From the NCBI GenBank assembly GCA_013397845.1, contig VZTG01001713.1:188778-252777 (forward strand): a stretch of 64,000 nt of DNA, in the 5' to 3' direction. The notes beneath the pieces are model-generated. The model had not been told where the DNA came from and ran no database searches. It saw only the letters and a program-made list of their open reading frames with translations. A program made the position numbers and the translations under genes. Position 1 is the first letter of the stretch, and every line of letters starts with the position of its first letter. The DNA comes from Melanocharis versteri (Eukaryota > Chordata > Aves > Passeriformes > Melanocharitidae). This document shows, one piece after another, positions 1-12,200 of this stretch.

Positions 1-2033
1 GGAAGTTTCCCAGGACAGAGATCAGCCACAGCGCTGCCCAAACCACGCTGGCAGCTGCGATTTCCCCCGGCCTCAGCCCGTACTCTACCAGAGAGTGGTT
101 CCTGCTGGAGCCGGCTCCTGGGGGTGGGGGTTCTGCCATCTCGTAGCCAGCAGGAGGGGTGGAGGCTTTGGGGCTGCTCGTGTTCTGCAGCAGGAGCAGC
201 AATGTAGGGAGAAGAACAGGACCACTGCTGTTATCCATGCTGTGAGCAAACTCGGCCTTGTCTTTTGCTCAGGCTGCAGACAGAGAGGAGAGAAAAGGTT
301 CTCTTGAACAGCTGTGTGTGAAAAGCCCATCTTAACCTACAAAAGAATATTCTCAGTAGTAGAACTATATACTGTGACCTCTGTATTCCTGGGCTAACAC
401 TGAAATCCAGCTTCTGGGTTCCACTGTAGCTGATCCTTTGTGGTGGTATGACATGCTGTGTCAGGGGGATCCCACCCCATCCCCTGGCTGGTTTGAGGTG
501 CCTGCCAGCCTGTCATGCCCTTTCACGTGTGTCCCTCACAGCCCCGCTCCAACACAGGTAATAAGAGGCCGCAGTCCAGAGAAGTTTCTGGACCATCACC
601 ATGTATGTCCACAAGCCCTAACCTGACCAGGCTACAGCCCCCCTTTTCGTGCAGTTTTCCTTGGAGCAGGATGTCTGCAGTGGGAAGGCCTTCCCTTGGG
701 GCTGGGATGCTGCCCAAGGAGACTTTCTGGGATTGAGCACCCTCACCACCAGCACCACACCTCTGGAAGTATGACTGTTTTGATCTTGGGTGATCCTTAG
801 ACCCTTGTGGATGAAGTGAGCTGAATTTCTGGGGGCCCTTCAGTGAGAGGCCTTCGGGGTGTGCTTCAGCGCGCGCACACTTCAGGCCATCGTTCTTGTC
901 TGTGGAATAACAATATCCCCGACTGGTAACACCAAACCTACCGCCTGTCAAATCTCACTGCTTGCAAATTACGGTTTGTCTCAGGGTGTTACCTGTGTGA
1001 AATAGTTCTCCTGCACCTTCCTGGCGGACACACCACAGAGTGTGATGGGTGTGACCTCCTATTCTGAGGAGCAAGAGACAAGAATGTGTATATTGATAGT
1101 TTCCAGTGTTGAGTTTGGCCAGATGGTTGGGTTGGTCTTAGCCTGTTGCAGGGATAAAATGGAAAAATAGCTAATTTTAGTGGCTATACATATGCAAACA
1201 CCCTGCTGCTGTCTGATGTCCTCTCAGTCATCATCTTGACATGCAAAGCCTTTTACTTGCTAGAAACACAAAGTCTTTTCTATGGGTCTAGTGTGACAAT
1301 GCTCAGCTCCAGAACTTGAGGCTGTGCAAGATAAATCCGGATTCAGTTGATGACCAGAAGATGAAAAAGTTCATCCTGAAAGCCAAATGAACAAGCTCAA
1401 AAAGCCACCACCATCCTCCTCAGCTTTCCAAGTGATCAAAATTCCCAGGTTTGCTTTCTGGTGGGCTTTTTTCAATGCTTCACTGATGATTTTTGCTGTG
1501 CCTACTCCAGTTCTGCGTCTACCACCTATTGTTTTCTCCTTGTCTGCCTACTCAGAGCAAAGCCTGAGAGCACTGAGCCACTGAATGAATTTGGGATCTT
1601 GCCTCTTGTGCTGTTTCGCATGTCACCTTCAATAATGCAGTGCAAAAAATCATCAGATGTGGAAGAAGAAAAGATGTATTAATTGCTTGGTGTGGTTAGA
1701 GAAGATTTTCTTCCTCTGGCTTTTTAGACCCTGTACTTAATGTGACTTTGTATCACGTGAAGGGACACTGTCAGCAGGTCATACACTGCTCCTTGTCCCC
1801 TCCTCTGCTGGAGAGATGTGGGTGCTGTCCAGCCAGGCCTCGCCTTCCCCCTCTTCCTTGGCTGCCTTTCCCTCATTGTTTTCTTGGTGGCTTTGCCTGG
1901 CAGATGATTCCTGATTTCTCAAAGGGCTCTTGCTTGTCTTTCCCCACCCTCCTTTGGATGGATCTGCTCCCCTGGAGAAATCCTGCTGTCACCAGTTGTT
2001 GGCAGGGCATTTGGGCTGCTGTGTCTGGCAGAG
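1..2033. other. Non-coding stretch, no gene seen
   Basis: Reading frames here are short (at most about 140 codons), overlap on both strands and match nothing I recognise. The sequence is mixed GC/AT with a short GCGCGCGC run near 870. No interspersed repeat is recognisable. Confidence 0.6.
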
Positions 2034-2064
2034 TGGCAGGTTGCATTGTCAGTGCAACCTGCTA
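2034..2064. other. Small perfect-stem hairpin
   Basis: The arm GCAGGTTGCA (2036-2045) is followed by a 7-base loop (2046-2052) and its exact reverse complement TGCAACCTGC (2053-2062). One G-T and one T-A pair outside extend the stem to 12 pairs. It could be a structured RNA element or a chance inverted repeat. No function is known to me. Confidence 0.6.
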
Positions 2065-5000
2065 AATTACCTGTTAGAATTATCTGTAATAAAATAATAC
2101 GTGTGAAGCCTATTAACTACATAGGAAGGAATACTATGGGGTAATTTTCTTCCTTAATTTCCCTTCTTGCCGTGCAGAAGTATGTACCATTTAAAAATAG
2201 CCAGCTTTACAAATTAAGCTTCATGCAAGAATAATCAGATAAAATGTCTTGACCAGTACTGAAGAGCAGCAGAAGGCTGGTACAAGAATGAAATGGCCTT
2301 TCTAAGTTGTTAAAATAGGCAGACTTGCTAACACTGTTCTCATGATATTTCTCCTTGTGAGCCAAGTATGCTCTCCGTGTCTTTTCAGACTTGACACATC
2401 TACTTTCGCAGGTGGGTAAACCCCAAAATAGTTACACAGTTGCAGTGTTCGGATAGTACTTTTTGGTTTGGGGCTTTTTTTGTTGTTTTTCTGATGCATC
2501 TTGCCTAAGAGGCAGCCCAGCCAGTGTTCACAGGAGAACTTGGGTCACCTGCAAACACACCTTGGAGAAGGCAGGAATTGAGCAGCCCCAGGCAGAGAAC
2601 AGTGTGTGACCCCCAAGGAAAGCAACCGGTGGGTGTCCAGAGGAAGGAGAATGCCAGGAGATGAACGCAGCTGCCTTGTGTCGTAGCTTTGCTGGCAGAG
2701 GAAGGAGCACGAGAGCGGGAAAAGCCGCCCATGTTCAGCAGAGATGGTTCTCGTGTGGTGCTGGTTTCCTCGCTGCCAGGGGAACAGGAGAGCCACCAAA
2801 CAGAAGGGCAAGTAATGCTTCATTTTTTGATTCTTCCTTGGAAAAATTCCAGGTCATCCAGCACGCTGCCCACGAGGCCCAGGTGAAAATATAGGTGCAA
2901 TTATAGAGAGTTTAACTAACTTGAATCTAGGATTTCACTGGTTGTACAGCAATTACTTGTTTTATTTTTCTAAAAAGCAAAATGCCGTCTGTTTAACCAA
3001 TGTACTCTGAGATTCCTGCATTCCTAGTCATAGATAATTTTTTCTTCAAATGGACCAGAAACGGATTGCTTTTATTTTAAATGATCTCTATTCAAGCCTA
3101 TTTTCCTTATGTGGCACTGAGATCAGGATCATGCCCTCATTTAGTACTAAGAACCTGAGTGTCTATGGCCCAGCACATATTTGTCTTCAGTGAGCAGTTC
3201 TGGTTTTTATGAGTCTTTTTTCTATAGCGGAGACTTGAACTTCTGCATTATGAGTAATGCTCCAAAAGGAAACATGTCCATAAAAAGCTCAGCATAGGCA
3301 CAACTCTTTATGGGTCTGGGATGCGAATAACTGGAGATTCCACGACTTGCTACATTATTTATCTCCAATTCCCATGTCCATGTTTGCTGCATTGTTTGCT
3401 GAAATATGGTTTAAGTGTTAGTGAACCATCCAACTTGCAAATATCAGATCCCTAAAAACTAATGATCAGTTCTGTCAATTCCCTCTGCCCTAAAGGTCAA
3501 TAAGCAAAACTTTAGAAGCACAACAAGTAAAAATTACATATAGCAAGTAGGTGAGGCCTAATTACATTTTTAGCTAACAAAAATGCTTGTATTAATTTTT
3601 CTGTTAAACCAATATCATACTGGCCTGAATGGCTGCTTTCCAGTAATTACGAGTCTGCATGGATACATCAGTGCCAAAAATCTCACTTTGTCTTTCAAGC
3701 ATTTTAGAGTGGGAATCTTTTCAAATCTGGTATGAGGCCTTTCTGTATTTCTGTTTAAAAACCTACTTTTTTGTGCATTAGCTTTGGAAAAGAAAGAGCA
3801 TGTGAGATGACTCATAATCATTGAAGAGGGATTTCCTGGTGCCACAGTTCCATTTTACTGACCTTAATTTGCAGTTTGGAAACCAAATCGCCCCATTTTG
3901 AGCTGATAGCTCTCCAAAACAGATCCGTTACTTAGAGATTAACTATTTGAGCCACAAGAACTTCATGAAGTCGCTGCCATGTGTACTTGGCTGCTGCACG
4001 AAGCCCATATGGCATAGTCACTGTGTGTTTGCATGTTCACTGTCCTGTCTAAAAATGCAGCACCCATTGCAATTTGGAAGAGTAAAACCTAATAAGATTC
4101 ACAAAGGAATGCAGTAAATGGGTTTTTAAAAAATGTTTAATGAAAAGAAAAAGCATTTTGTTTCCCAACTAGTGTTTTTCAAGATTAAAAATGCAGCTAA
4201 AGATCATTGTACATTACTTGACCTAAGCACTAGAGGAGGGGCTTTTTTATTCAGCGTATTGTACCTCTCTGCATCATAGCTGCAAAACACCAGGCGAACA
4301 TTGGCCCAGCAAATTATTTCAAAAGCATTAAGCTAGTCATTTGCTCCATAAACTTCCCTCTCTGGAGAGTATCTCGGGAAAAGCTGCCAGACTGGAAGGA
4401 GAATGCTTCATCTAACTGAGTGTAATCAACATTAGGAGTGTGAGTAAATTGAATCAGGATGGGGGAGGGGGGCTTTTGTCTGGCTGTGAGATGCTAGAAG
4501 GTGACATCCACCCTGCCTAAATTCAAATGAACTGCCCTGTGCGTGCCTTGTGCCAGTGCAGAAATCCCTCTGTAGAAGAACGCAGCGTTTTAGCCTCTCT
4601 CTGTCCCTCGCTGTGCAGAGATGACTGCTGTGCATATTGAGGCCATTTAGTTCTCCTGCTTCCAGTGGAGGAATGCGGATGCACATGCTTTTGTAAGCAC
4701 ACAGTTTCCCTGCCAGTTCTTTTCTCTGCTCTGGTGCTCGTAAAAACGCTCAGCTCTCTGCCCTGCTCCTCTTACGAAGGCGTTTCTATTCTCTGGGCAG
4801 CTCTTCTGAGCAAAGCCTGAAAATCTCTCAAGGTGAAGTGTGTTCCTCCTCACTCTCTGCATTCCGGTGTGTGGGGATAGCTAGCATCTGCCCCTATTTT
4901 ATCAGGAGAATAACGTGTTTTGTGTGCAGTGAAGCTTTGAGATCCATACCCACGACTCACGTGCTGCTGCCTGCTCTCTAGCTTCACCCAGCTGGTGGAG

Positions 5001-5683
5001 ATCCCTGTCCTGCAGCGTGGATAACCAAGGATGACATGACTGTAAGCGTGGATTGATTCATGGATGGAGCTCTCAGTGCTGGTGTGCGCACGGCTCAGAT
5101 GGTGGTAAAAGCTTCTGAGCTGAACCAATTGTGTGAGCTGATCTGTGTTTTTGCATCTTACATCAGGATCTGAGGGCCTAGCCTGTACTGAGGGGTGAGG
5201 TCATGGGTGCAGGAAATATGGATGGAATCAAATAAAAGTAGGAAATGTTCTAATTTTCAGCACATCTAAAGAATATATGTTATACTCTGCTACTGCATGA
5301 ACATGAGTCTAAACAAGCTTTTTCTGCTGTGGGCTGGAGGAAATTCAGGGCACCCAGGCAGCCTCTTAGCCATCGGCTTTCTTTGACTCTTCAAGTTCCT
5401 TTCTGACTGTTTTAACAAGGTATTAAAACTGAGGACAAGGACAAAATACTGCAACAACTGCTGGGATTGGAACCAATTTTTATTTCTTGTACTGGCTGCT
5501 TGGGGAAGAATCCTTTTTCAGCTTCATCCTTCTAACTGAGCTCAGTAAGGAGTGAGACGTGGTAGGTAACTGGAACAAGAACAGGTCCATCTACTGCTTC
5601 TGGGTCTGCCAGCTCACACTTGGAGTAACTACTCTGACCTGGAGCACTGGGTTCAGGGCAAATCCACGAGGTGTGACTTTGAT
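2065..5683. other. AT-leaning single-copy non-coding stretch
   Basis: No gene or recognisable transposon is visible. 3000-4400 is AT-rich with TAAT-type motifs. At 3381-3399 there are two TGTTTGC copies 12 bases apart, which resemble forkhead-factor sites. 2505-2900 is more GC-rich and has short reading frames on both strands that look accidental. Confidence 0.55.
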
Positions 5684-5757
5684 AAGCAAGCAGGATTCAA
5701 ACCCATGCACAAGTCACTGCATTTTGGCTGAGTCTCCTTAACAGATGTTGCCATCTC
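5684..5757 (-). other. tRNA-like (Pol III A/B box) relic, probably a SINE head
   Basis: On the minus strand, TGGC (5753-5750) leading into GTTAAGG (end 5736) resembles the A box of Leu/Ser tRNAs. GGTTTGAATCC (5703-5693) differs from the B-box consensus GGTTCGAATCC at one base. The boxes are about 32 bases apart, as in a tRNA with a variable arm. The T stem is imperfect and I could not build a convincing acceptor stem, so this is not a working tRNA gene. It is most likely the head of an old tRNA-derived SINE or a tRNA pseudogene. A chance match cannot be excluded. Confidence 0.4.
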
Positions 5758-8700
5758 CTGAAGTTCACTGTGGTTTTAAATGTTCTGGGAGCAATGGCTT
5801 TTCCCTGCATCTGGAGGTAATGCATTTTTCTCATGTATTTACTGTGGTGTTAAGACTGACCTGCAGGAAGTCACTGTAGGTCTATTAACCTGGGGTGAGC
5901 TGCTAAAACCCAGTAATTATTCATGCACCTAAACCTTAAGATGTTTTTTCTCTGTTGGCACTGAGAAGGAGCCCCTACTGTAAATGCAGATTCCACTTGC
6001 ACTCACCATCATGCTCTGGTCCAGGTACAGACAGTGGTAAAATATGAGCCATAATTGTGCTCAGTGTCACCCAGATAGACACCCTCACCTCCTCAGAGGG
6101 CACCACACAGTTTACAAACAGGTACACAGTGGTTGTAAGTCTCCTGTTAGAGATGTAACTCTTGCCCCCATAGGACAGCCCCGCAGGTTTAAGTGTTTCA
6201 GGGCTTTATTTTATCCTCCTGCTCCTGGGATTAGTATGCAAAACTCCAGATTAGCCCTGTTCTAAAAATGATGGCAGAACCCAGATCTGTGCCCAGTGTG
6301 ACTGTGGGGGCGTGAAAAAGTGGGAGCGAGCAGAAGAAGGACTGACCTAATTTCCAACTCTGCTGTCACAACAGCTTCAACCTACTGGAATTGTCCAAGA
6401 AGAGTGTAGAGAAGCTTGAAATATGACTTTGGAGGCTTTTTGTCCTCCCTCGTGGGGATTGAGTCTGTCCTTGGGCACGGCTAGGCTGTACCCCTTCCTG
6501 ATTTGGAGGTAAAAATATAGATGCTCTCTCCCACACGCTTGCATTAATTTTTGGCAACACCAGGCCCTGCCCACAGCACAGCACATTCTTCTGCTTGATG
6601 TGGGGAGCACGTTGCTTACCAGGGCTGCTTTGCCGTGGTGGGTGTTGACGGATAAGAGGTGGTGAATCTCACACCTGGCTGGTTTCTCTGCCCATCTCTT
6701 GGAAATTCTCACCCTCTCCCCCACAGGGAAAATGCACCAGCAGCTACCAGCAGCGGGGACTTTGGCAGCTTAGCTCACCCTCTCACCAGCAGTCAGCACA
6801 AATTCTCCCCCTCGGAGGACCTGAGGAATTTTTTTTTTACTGTTGGTTTTGTGCAAAAAGGTTATGTAGGACGGAATTCTTGACAGGAAATCTTGTGAAA
6901 ACTGCTTTCTTGTCCCACAAGACGTTAATGTGGCAACGGGATTTTTGCCCTGGTGCAAATATTTGTGCTGGGATGTGAGAGTTCCTGTCATGTGGCTCTT
7001 GACCCTTCTTGGTAACATGGAACCAGTGCTCACATGGCACAGGTCCCCTGTGCCAGACACTGTGACAGTGAGTGGGGTGGCAGCGGTGGCTTATAATCAG
7101 AGACGCCTGAGATGCTTCCAGGAGGACTTATCTGGCAGGAATAGGGGAGCAGACCTGCATGAGGAGTAGAACAACATTCCCACCTCTGCCAGAGGATATG
7201 GCCATCAGTGAGAGCATTTCAGTCTTCCCATACCAGCTTTGCTGGAGAAGCTGGGAGGGCTGAAGGCCATGCACAGCCCAAAGCTGAGCGGGAAATGCCT
7301 GATGTGGATGTGAAGGTGGGAAGGGAGTCTCTGTGCTGAGCAAGGCTCAGAGAGGATAAAAGCAGCCTAGGGGAAGCCACTGAGGCAAGGTGTCATCCTG
7401 GTGATAGTCCCTGAACTGGATATGCCTTCGTGGACGGGCTGCCAGTTGCAAGAACTGTGTTTGCTGCCTGCCAGAGGGAAAGTCTAGGGAAGGATGGAAG
7501 CTGCTGGAATGAGGAAATCCCGAACACACAAGCGCTGTGTCATGTTTTGGTGCTGGGAGAACTGTGTGGTGGGGAGAGTGAGCAGATTCCACTTGGGGAT
7601 GTTGGGGGTTTGTCCTGCATTGTCTGACTGAAATTGCTCTCTGTTAGATACCTGAGAGAGGATGCCCGGTGGGGCTGCAATGGAAAATGCAGGTGGAGGT
7701 CATTTGGTGTGACCCAGATGTGGGAATTCCACTGCACGGCTCTGCAAACAGGGGCCTCACAGGAGAGCTGCGGGGGAGGGAGAGTCTGCAAGCTCTTACT
7801 TTGAGACAAGGAGCAGAGCTCCCCAGATGTGTCTGAGGTGTAGAGATTCCTCCCCTTACTGACTCATCTGAGACCAGGATGCTTAAAATAAATCAGAAAT
7901 CAAGCTTATTCACAAATCATGTTTCAAAAAATCTATATTTAGACACCCATGTAAGCTTTTAAGGATGCCTCTGGGTTGGCAACCCATTTTTCTGCAAACC
8001 AAGCCACTTGTTTAAGTGGTTGAGAGTGACTTTAACAACAAACCTTCAAGAGCCACATCTGAAAACCTTTGCCAGGAAGAACTGCCTCATACACACAAAT
8101 GGCCTTTTGAAAGCAGAAGGCAGCTTTACTTCCCCATTACTCCGTGGAGCCAACATACTGTTTGACATGCTGGAAGCCAGCTGGATAAATGGGAAATATT
8201 GCTATGCATTCTTAGAGAGTCTGTGCCTGAATTAGCTAAACCAGAACAGCCCTCTTGCCTGTGCTGGCTACGGATAAGCAAAGATTGCTCTGCCTGTGGG
8301 GTTTCCCTGAGTAGCTGCGCCCAGGCACCCACACGGAAAAAGGGAGACAGTGCTTTCAGAAAGGATGATTTCAAATTAATGACAGAAAAATACAGAAGCA
8401 GCTGTTCTAGAGCAATAGCATGAGGAAGGAAGAAGCTGTTTGAATGTATTTAGAGACAGAAAAAACCAGATGAGCAGATCCGTCTGCTCCATTGCCGTAA
8501 AGTAATTTTCTGTCTTCACTGAACTGATGATGTCAGGAGATTGTTTCAAACAAATAAGTAACATAATTGAAAGATAATGAATATAGATAGAGAGAATGTA
8601 GATTTGTTCAGAAAATATAGGGAGTTATTCTGCAGTAATTCTACACACTCCCCTGCTTTCAGCAGAAAAAGCTTAAAATTCAAGCCCCACAGAACATTTT

Positions 8701-8924
8701 CTCCTGAGGAATGAGTGCTCCTGGCTAAACCCCAAGTGATATAAATGCACGTAAGTAAATACACGTAAGATAAATGACCGGAAAAGATCATGTCGTTTGC
8801 CTCCTCTGCAGGCAGAATTACCCCTTTAGCTACAGCAGTGCTCAGCACAGCCCTTATGCATCCACGTACCTGCTCCAAAGCACAATCCCAGAGGCGCTGG
8901 TCTCCTCCTCGCTCTGCTGGTTAT
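5758..8924. other. Non-coding stretch, no gene seen
   Basis: Only short overlapping reading frames occur. There is a T run near 6830. I see no CR1, LTR or RNA gene. 7000-7800 is slightly GC-richer and 7860-8780 is AT-richer. Confidence 0.55.
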
Positions 8925-9290
8925 CCCAAGCGAAGCCGCGTCTGGGAAGGTCCCGATCATCCTGGGAGCCACGGGGTGCCTCCAGGTGTGCAGCTGCCTC
9001 TGCCCGGCTGTTTGCAGAGCCGCCTCAGGGGAGGGACGGGGTGCTCTGCCCCTCTTCTTCACCGGAGGAAACAATGACGTTGGGTAGGGGTGGCCGCTGC
9101 CCAGCAGCTCCTCTCTGTGTCATGCGGGATGCGGATCCCGCGGCCGCCCCCCGGCGCGTCCCGGGCGCCGCTCCCGCCCCGTCGGAGCCATCAGCACCAC
9201 GGACAGCGCCGGGAGCGCCGGGGCGGCCGCTCCGGGGGACGCCGGGGGACACCGAGAGACACCGCGGGGACACCGCGGGGANGACAGCCT
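8925..9290. promoter_or_regulatory. CpG island 1 (interrupted by an unknown base)
   Basis: CpG density rises sharply compared with the flanks and peaks at 9110-9290, with GCGGCCGC, CCCGGGCGCCG and repeated ACACCGCGGGG blocks. The 3' edge contains G-run clusters and an N at 9282, probably a sequencing problem in GC-rich DNA. In vertebrates such islands often mark promoters or orphan regulatory sites. I see no clear TATA box or first exon, so strand and target are unknown. Confidence 0.6.
9282..9282. other. Ambiguous base (N)
   Basis: A single N lies inside the GC-rich tail of CpG island 1. Reading frames crossing it cannot be trusted. Confidence 0.99.
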
Positions 9291-9676
9291 GCTCCGTTCC
9301 CCTGCTTCCCCCCCTCCCCCGATTTAAAATTCGGCACCTTTTCTATTTCAAGGGGAATGGCACCGACACCACTTCCTTATGTTCTCTGTCACATACACTT
9401 TATTCAGCAGGTCGGAATAATAACAACCCTCCCCAAGTCTCAATTGGTCGTCTCTCACAAACGTTTTTCCCGCAGAATTACAACAGCTCCATAAATTGTA
9501 TGCACTGCAAGTTTAAGGAAGGAAGGGATCATTTTAGTCCTGACAAACTTTCTGCCTGTGAACTAAGCAAGAAATTTATTTGGAGTATGGATTTCTATTA
9601 TTTCGGGATTTCTGACTTGAAATGCATTGGTAAACTGAACCAACAAAGGCTGGGTATTTTCCTTTGTTTTCCCTAA

Positions 9677-10130
9677 TTTTTCAGTGGAGAGCTCCAAGTA
9701 TATTTTTATAAATTACTTTACTAGATGTCTTTAGTGGAGAAAAAGTACAGTTGTTTATTGAAAAATACCGTCAAGGAAGAAATAATCAATGTGTTTTTTT
9801 CACACAAATTACCGTGGTATTGTTCAGTTTCCTATAATTTACATTTTTAAGTTACGTTACATACAGCAGTGTGGGCACCTGGGGAATCAGGTCAGAAACA
9901 CAGAATAATAGACTGGGCTAGAAATAGCTACAGTGTTGGCAGATTTTTTTGACCGAATGACGTGGAGAGTGTCAACAGGAATTTTCTGTTCATCTTCCGA
10001 TGGAAGAACTTGGAAGGGAGCGTCAGGTGGAGGAACTTGGTTCAAAACATGAAGAATGGTGTGGGAGGATTTCCTCAAAATGTGGGTGCAGCTTCTTGGG
10101 GTTCCTTGCCAAAAGATGGTGTGGGTGCAG
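9677..10130. other. AT-rich non-coding stretch
   Basis: No gene is visible. 9898-9930 weakly resembles the start of a reversed CR1 tail, but too little matches to call it. Confidence 0.5.
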
Positions 10131-10146
10131 AATTTCACGTGAAATT
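10131..10146. promoter_or_regulatory. 16-bp perfect palindrome around an E-box
   Basis: AATTTCACGTGAAATT equals its own reverse complement over 16 bases and is centred on CACGTG, the core bound by bHLH-zip factors such as USF, MYC and MITF. That family binding is established knowledge; occupancy here is inference. Confidence 0.4.
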
Positions 10147-10466
10147 GAGGAGAGGTTGAACAAATGTTAGGAAAAATGCTAAATAGAATGGAAATCTCTA
10201 AACTAATAAAACATATCGCTTTCAGAAAAATCATCTGAGCTCAGTGCGTGGGAGTTTGGGAAAACTCCTGGAGAATGGATTGTACTGACGTTCAGTGAAA
10301 GGTATTTTTATAAACAAACCAATAATTTTATGAAGTTTGGGCTGGGAGTCTGACTTTCTAAATGCACCTACAATATGTGTTTGCCCTGTTAGAGAATGGC
10401 AATAGTAATGGCAGCTTGTCCATACACCAGCTTCCTTGCCAGGTACTTCACAGTGTATTTCAAAGT

Positions 10467-10489
10467 TTGCTGGGTTTTTTTCCCAGCAA
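10467..10489. other. Small inverted repeat with T7 loop
   Basis: TTGCTGGG (10467-10474) and CCCAGCAA (10482-10489) are exact reverse complements separated by seven T. A further GCTGGG follows directly. The surroundings (10460-10550) are T- and G-rich low-complexity DNA. Confidence 0.5.
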
Positions 10490-11594
10490 GCTGGGTTTTA
10501 CGTTTTGTTTTGGGTTTTTTTGGTGGTTGGTTTTTGGTTTTTTTTTACTGTTTTCCTGTCCATGGTCGTCAGTACTAGAGGAAGATAATCTTAATTTTCG
10601 TCTTCTTTCCAGCTTGGTTTTCCTGACAGTGCAGGAGGGTGAAGGAAATTTGCCTGGCACCTGTGATGAGGAAGAGTTGCCCAGGGAGATGGAAACTGCT
10701 TGGCTGACTCACACCTCAGTTCCTCCAGTTCAGGGGTGGAACCTTTGGCAGTTGCAAATGCACCATGTTTTGAAAGAAGGCATAAACCCCTGACAGTTGT
10801 TTTGGGGTTCACTTTCTCCTTCTTGCCACATAGACGTAAGTATGAGGGCTTGAAGTATTTAGTGATATCAGTTTTTCATGAGCTTTGCTCACATTATCTT
10901 CTCCGGTGGCTGTTGGATTGGTCAAGCCTTTATAAAATCCGAGAACATCATTTTGGTATTGATAAACTGGAAAAGGGTGGGGATGTACACCTCGATCAGC
11001 ATATCCAGAGAGCCTGAGACATCAATCCTTATCATCTGGAGACTTGTTTCTCTGACAAGACCCACGCATTTTCTCTAGTTTGCCCCAAACAACCCACGTT
11101 ATTACAAATCCGATGTCAGTTGTTGCCGCAGTTCCTGCTGATTATTTTGGAACTGCTTTTGCAGGGCAAAGTAATTTTCATTCAGCATCCATCTGATTTT
11201 ATTGTGTGGGTTTTCTTGATCAAACCTGGAAGTAAATCTCAGCTAATTTTTTTTTTTGACACCTGTCACATTCCTGGTATTAAAGATGTTTTTATTCCTG
11301 CCTGTGAATCCGGAGACAAATCCAGACGGAGATGGCAAGTACCCCAACTGGCTCTTGGCAAGCAACAAAAGGGTTCACCACCAGAAAGCTTGCTGTGGGG
11401 AGGGGGAGCAGAGACATAAATCCTATGAAGGGATGACAGATAATAGGTGCAAATCAAAATGCATGGAGTGTTGTGCCTTCCGTGTATTGGGATCATTATG
11501 GCTGAGCACTTCCCTGGGGTGCAACTGCACGTGGAGTCTGTGTTTGCAGGGACAGGCAGGGGGAAAGCATTGTCATTTCTGCACAGGGCTAGAC
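10490..11594. other. Non-coding stretch with T/G-rich low complexity
   Basis: 10498-10552 is built of T and G runs. The remainder shows only accidental short reading frames and a T run near 11250. Confidence 0.5.
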
Positions 11595-11656
11595 TCTGGT
11601 CTGGCCTTGATAGTCCTTATGGGTCCCTTCCAACTCAGGATATCCTGTCATCCTGA
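11595..11656 (+). mobile_element. CR1 LINE 3'-tail fragment
   Basis: The stretch reading GGCCTTGATAGTCCTTATGG, then GGTCCCTTCCAACTCAGGAT and an ATCCTGTCATCCTG end, matches the conserved 3' end of avian CR1 elements. Only about 60 bases remain, with no coding part. This is typical of severe 5' truncation. Confidence 0.75.
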
Positions 11657-12106
11657 GTTTTCCGTTTTGTTCAGGAGGAGCAGGCTCTGGGGCTCGGTAC
11701 ACAAAGGTCATCAGCCCTGGGGGGCTGGAGGCAGCTCTGGGGCTGCACCAGGAAAAGCCTGTCTTAAATTCCTGCCTCTGTTGGTGCCTCAGAGGCGCAG
11801 TTCTGGATCCACTGTTTAACATCTCCAGGCCAAATTCTGGTCAGGAGAATCTGCACTGGGTTAAAGTGAAGCTGCTGTCCAGCGAAGCCCCATGGCCAAG
11901 CCCAGCCAGTTACCAGTTAAACACATCCCCACTGGTTGTCCTGGGGCTGAATTTGGCTCAGGGCCTCAAGAACTCGGACCAGTGCATGAATGACTCCAGG
12001 TTCTCTAAGAACGCTGCATTTCAGCCTAGTTTTGTTTCAGGCATGGACAAGGATCCCTCAGGGTGAATTGTGCCACTGAAGGGTAGCCCACCAAGAGCAG
12101 GGTTTC
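11657..12106. other. Non-coding stretch
   Basis: Nothing recognisable follows the CR1 tail. Reading frames here are short and overlap on both strands. Confidence 0.5.
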
Positions 12107-12130
12107 TTGTTTTGTTTTGTTTGTTGTTTT
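12107..12130. repeat. Short TTTTG-type simple repeat
   Basis: There are about four imperfect copies of a TTTTG unit. Confidence 0.7.
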
Positions 12131-12200
12131 CACCTGTTTAAATCCCAACAGTGGTTCAGAGAGTAGTGAGAAATGCCCCATAGCTGACCTAAAACCACAT

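Larger units (their letters stand above)
8774..9676 (+). other. Long open frame through CpG island 1, probably not coding
   Basis: This is a 300-codon open frame, the longest in the window. Its centre is the CpG island and reads as Ala/Pro/Arg-rich sequence, as expected by chance in GC-rich DNA. It crosses the N at 9282, so the true frame is uncertain. The last 120 codons lie in much more AT-rich DNA, which is mildly unusual. I recognise no domain, signal peptide or family. Confidence 0.12.

Noticed and set aside
9898..9935. Possible reversed CR1 tail start (ACACAGAATAATAGACTGGG)
   Set aside because: The match stops after about 25 bases and the conserved GGAAGGGACC block is missing.
11256..11819. 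187-codon plus-strand frame
   Set aside because: It runs through a CR1 tail fragment and has no recognisable domain.
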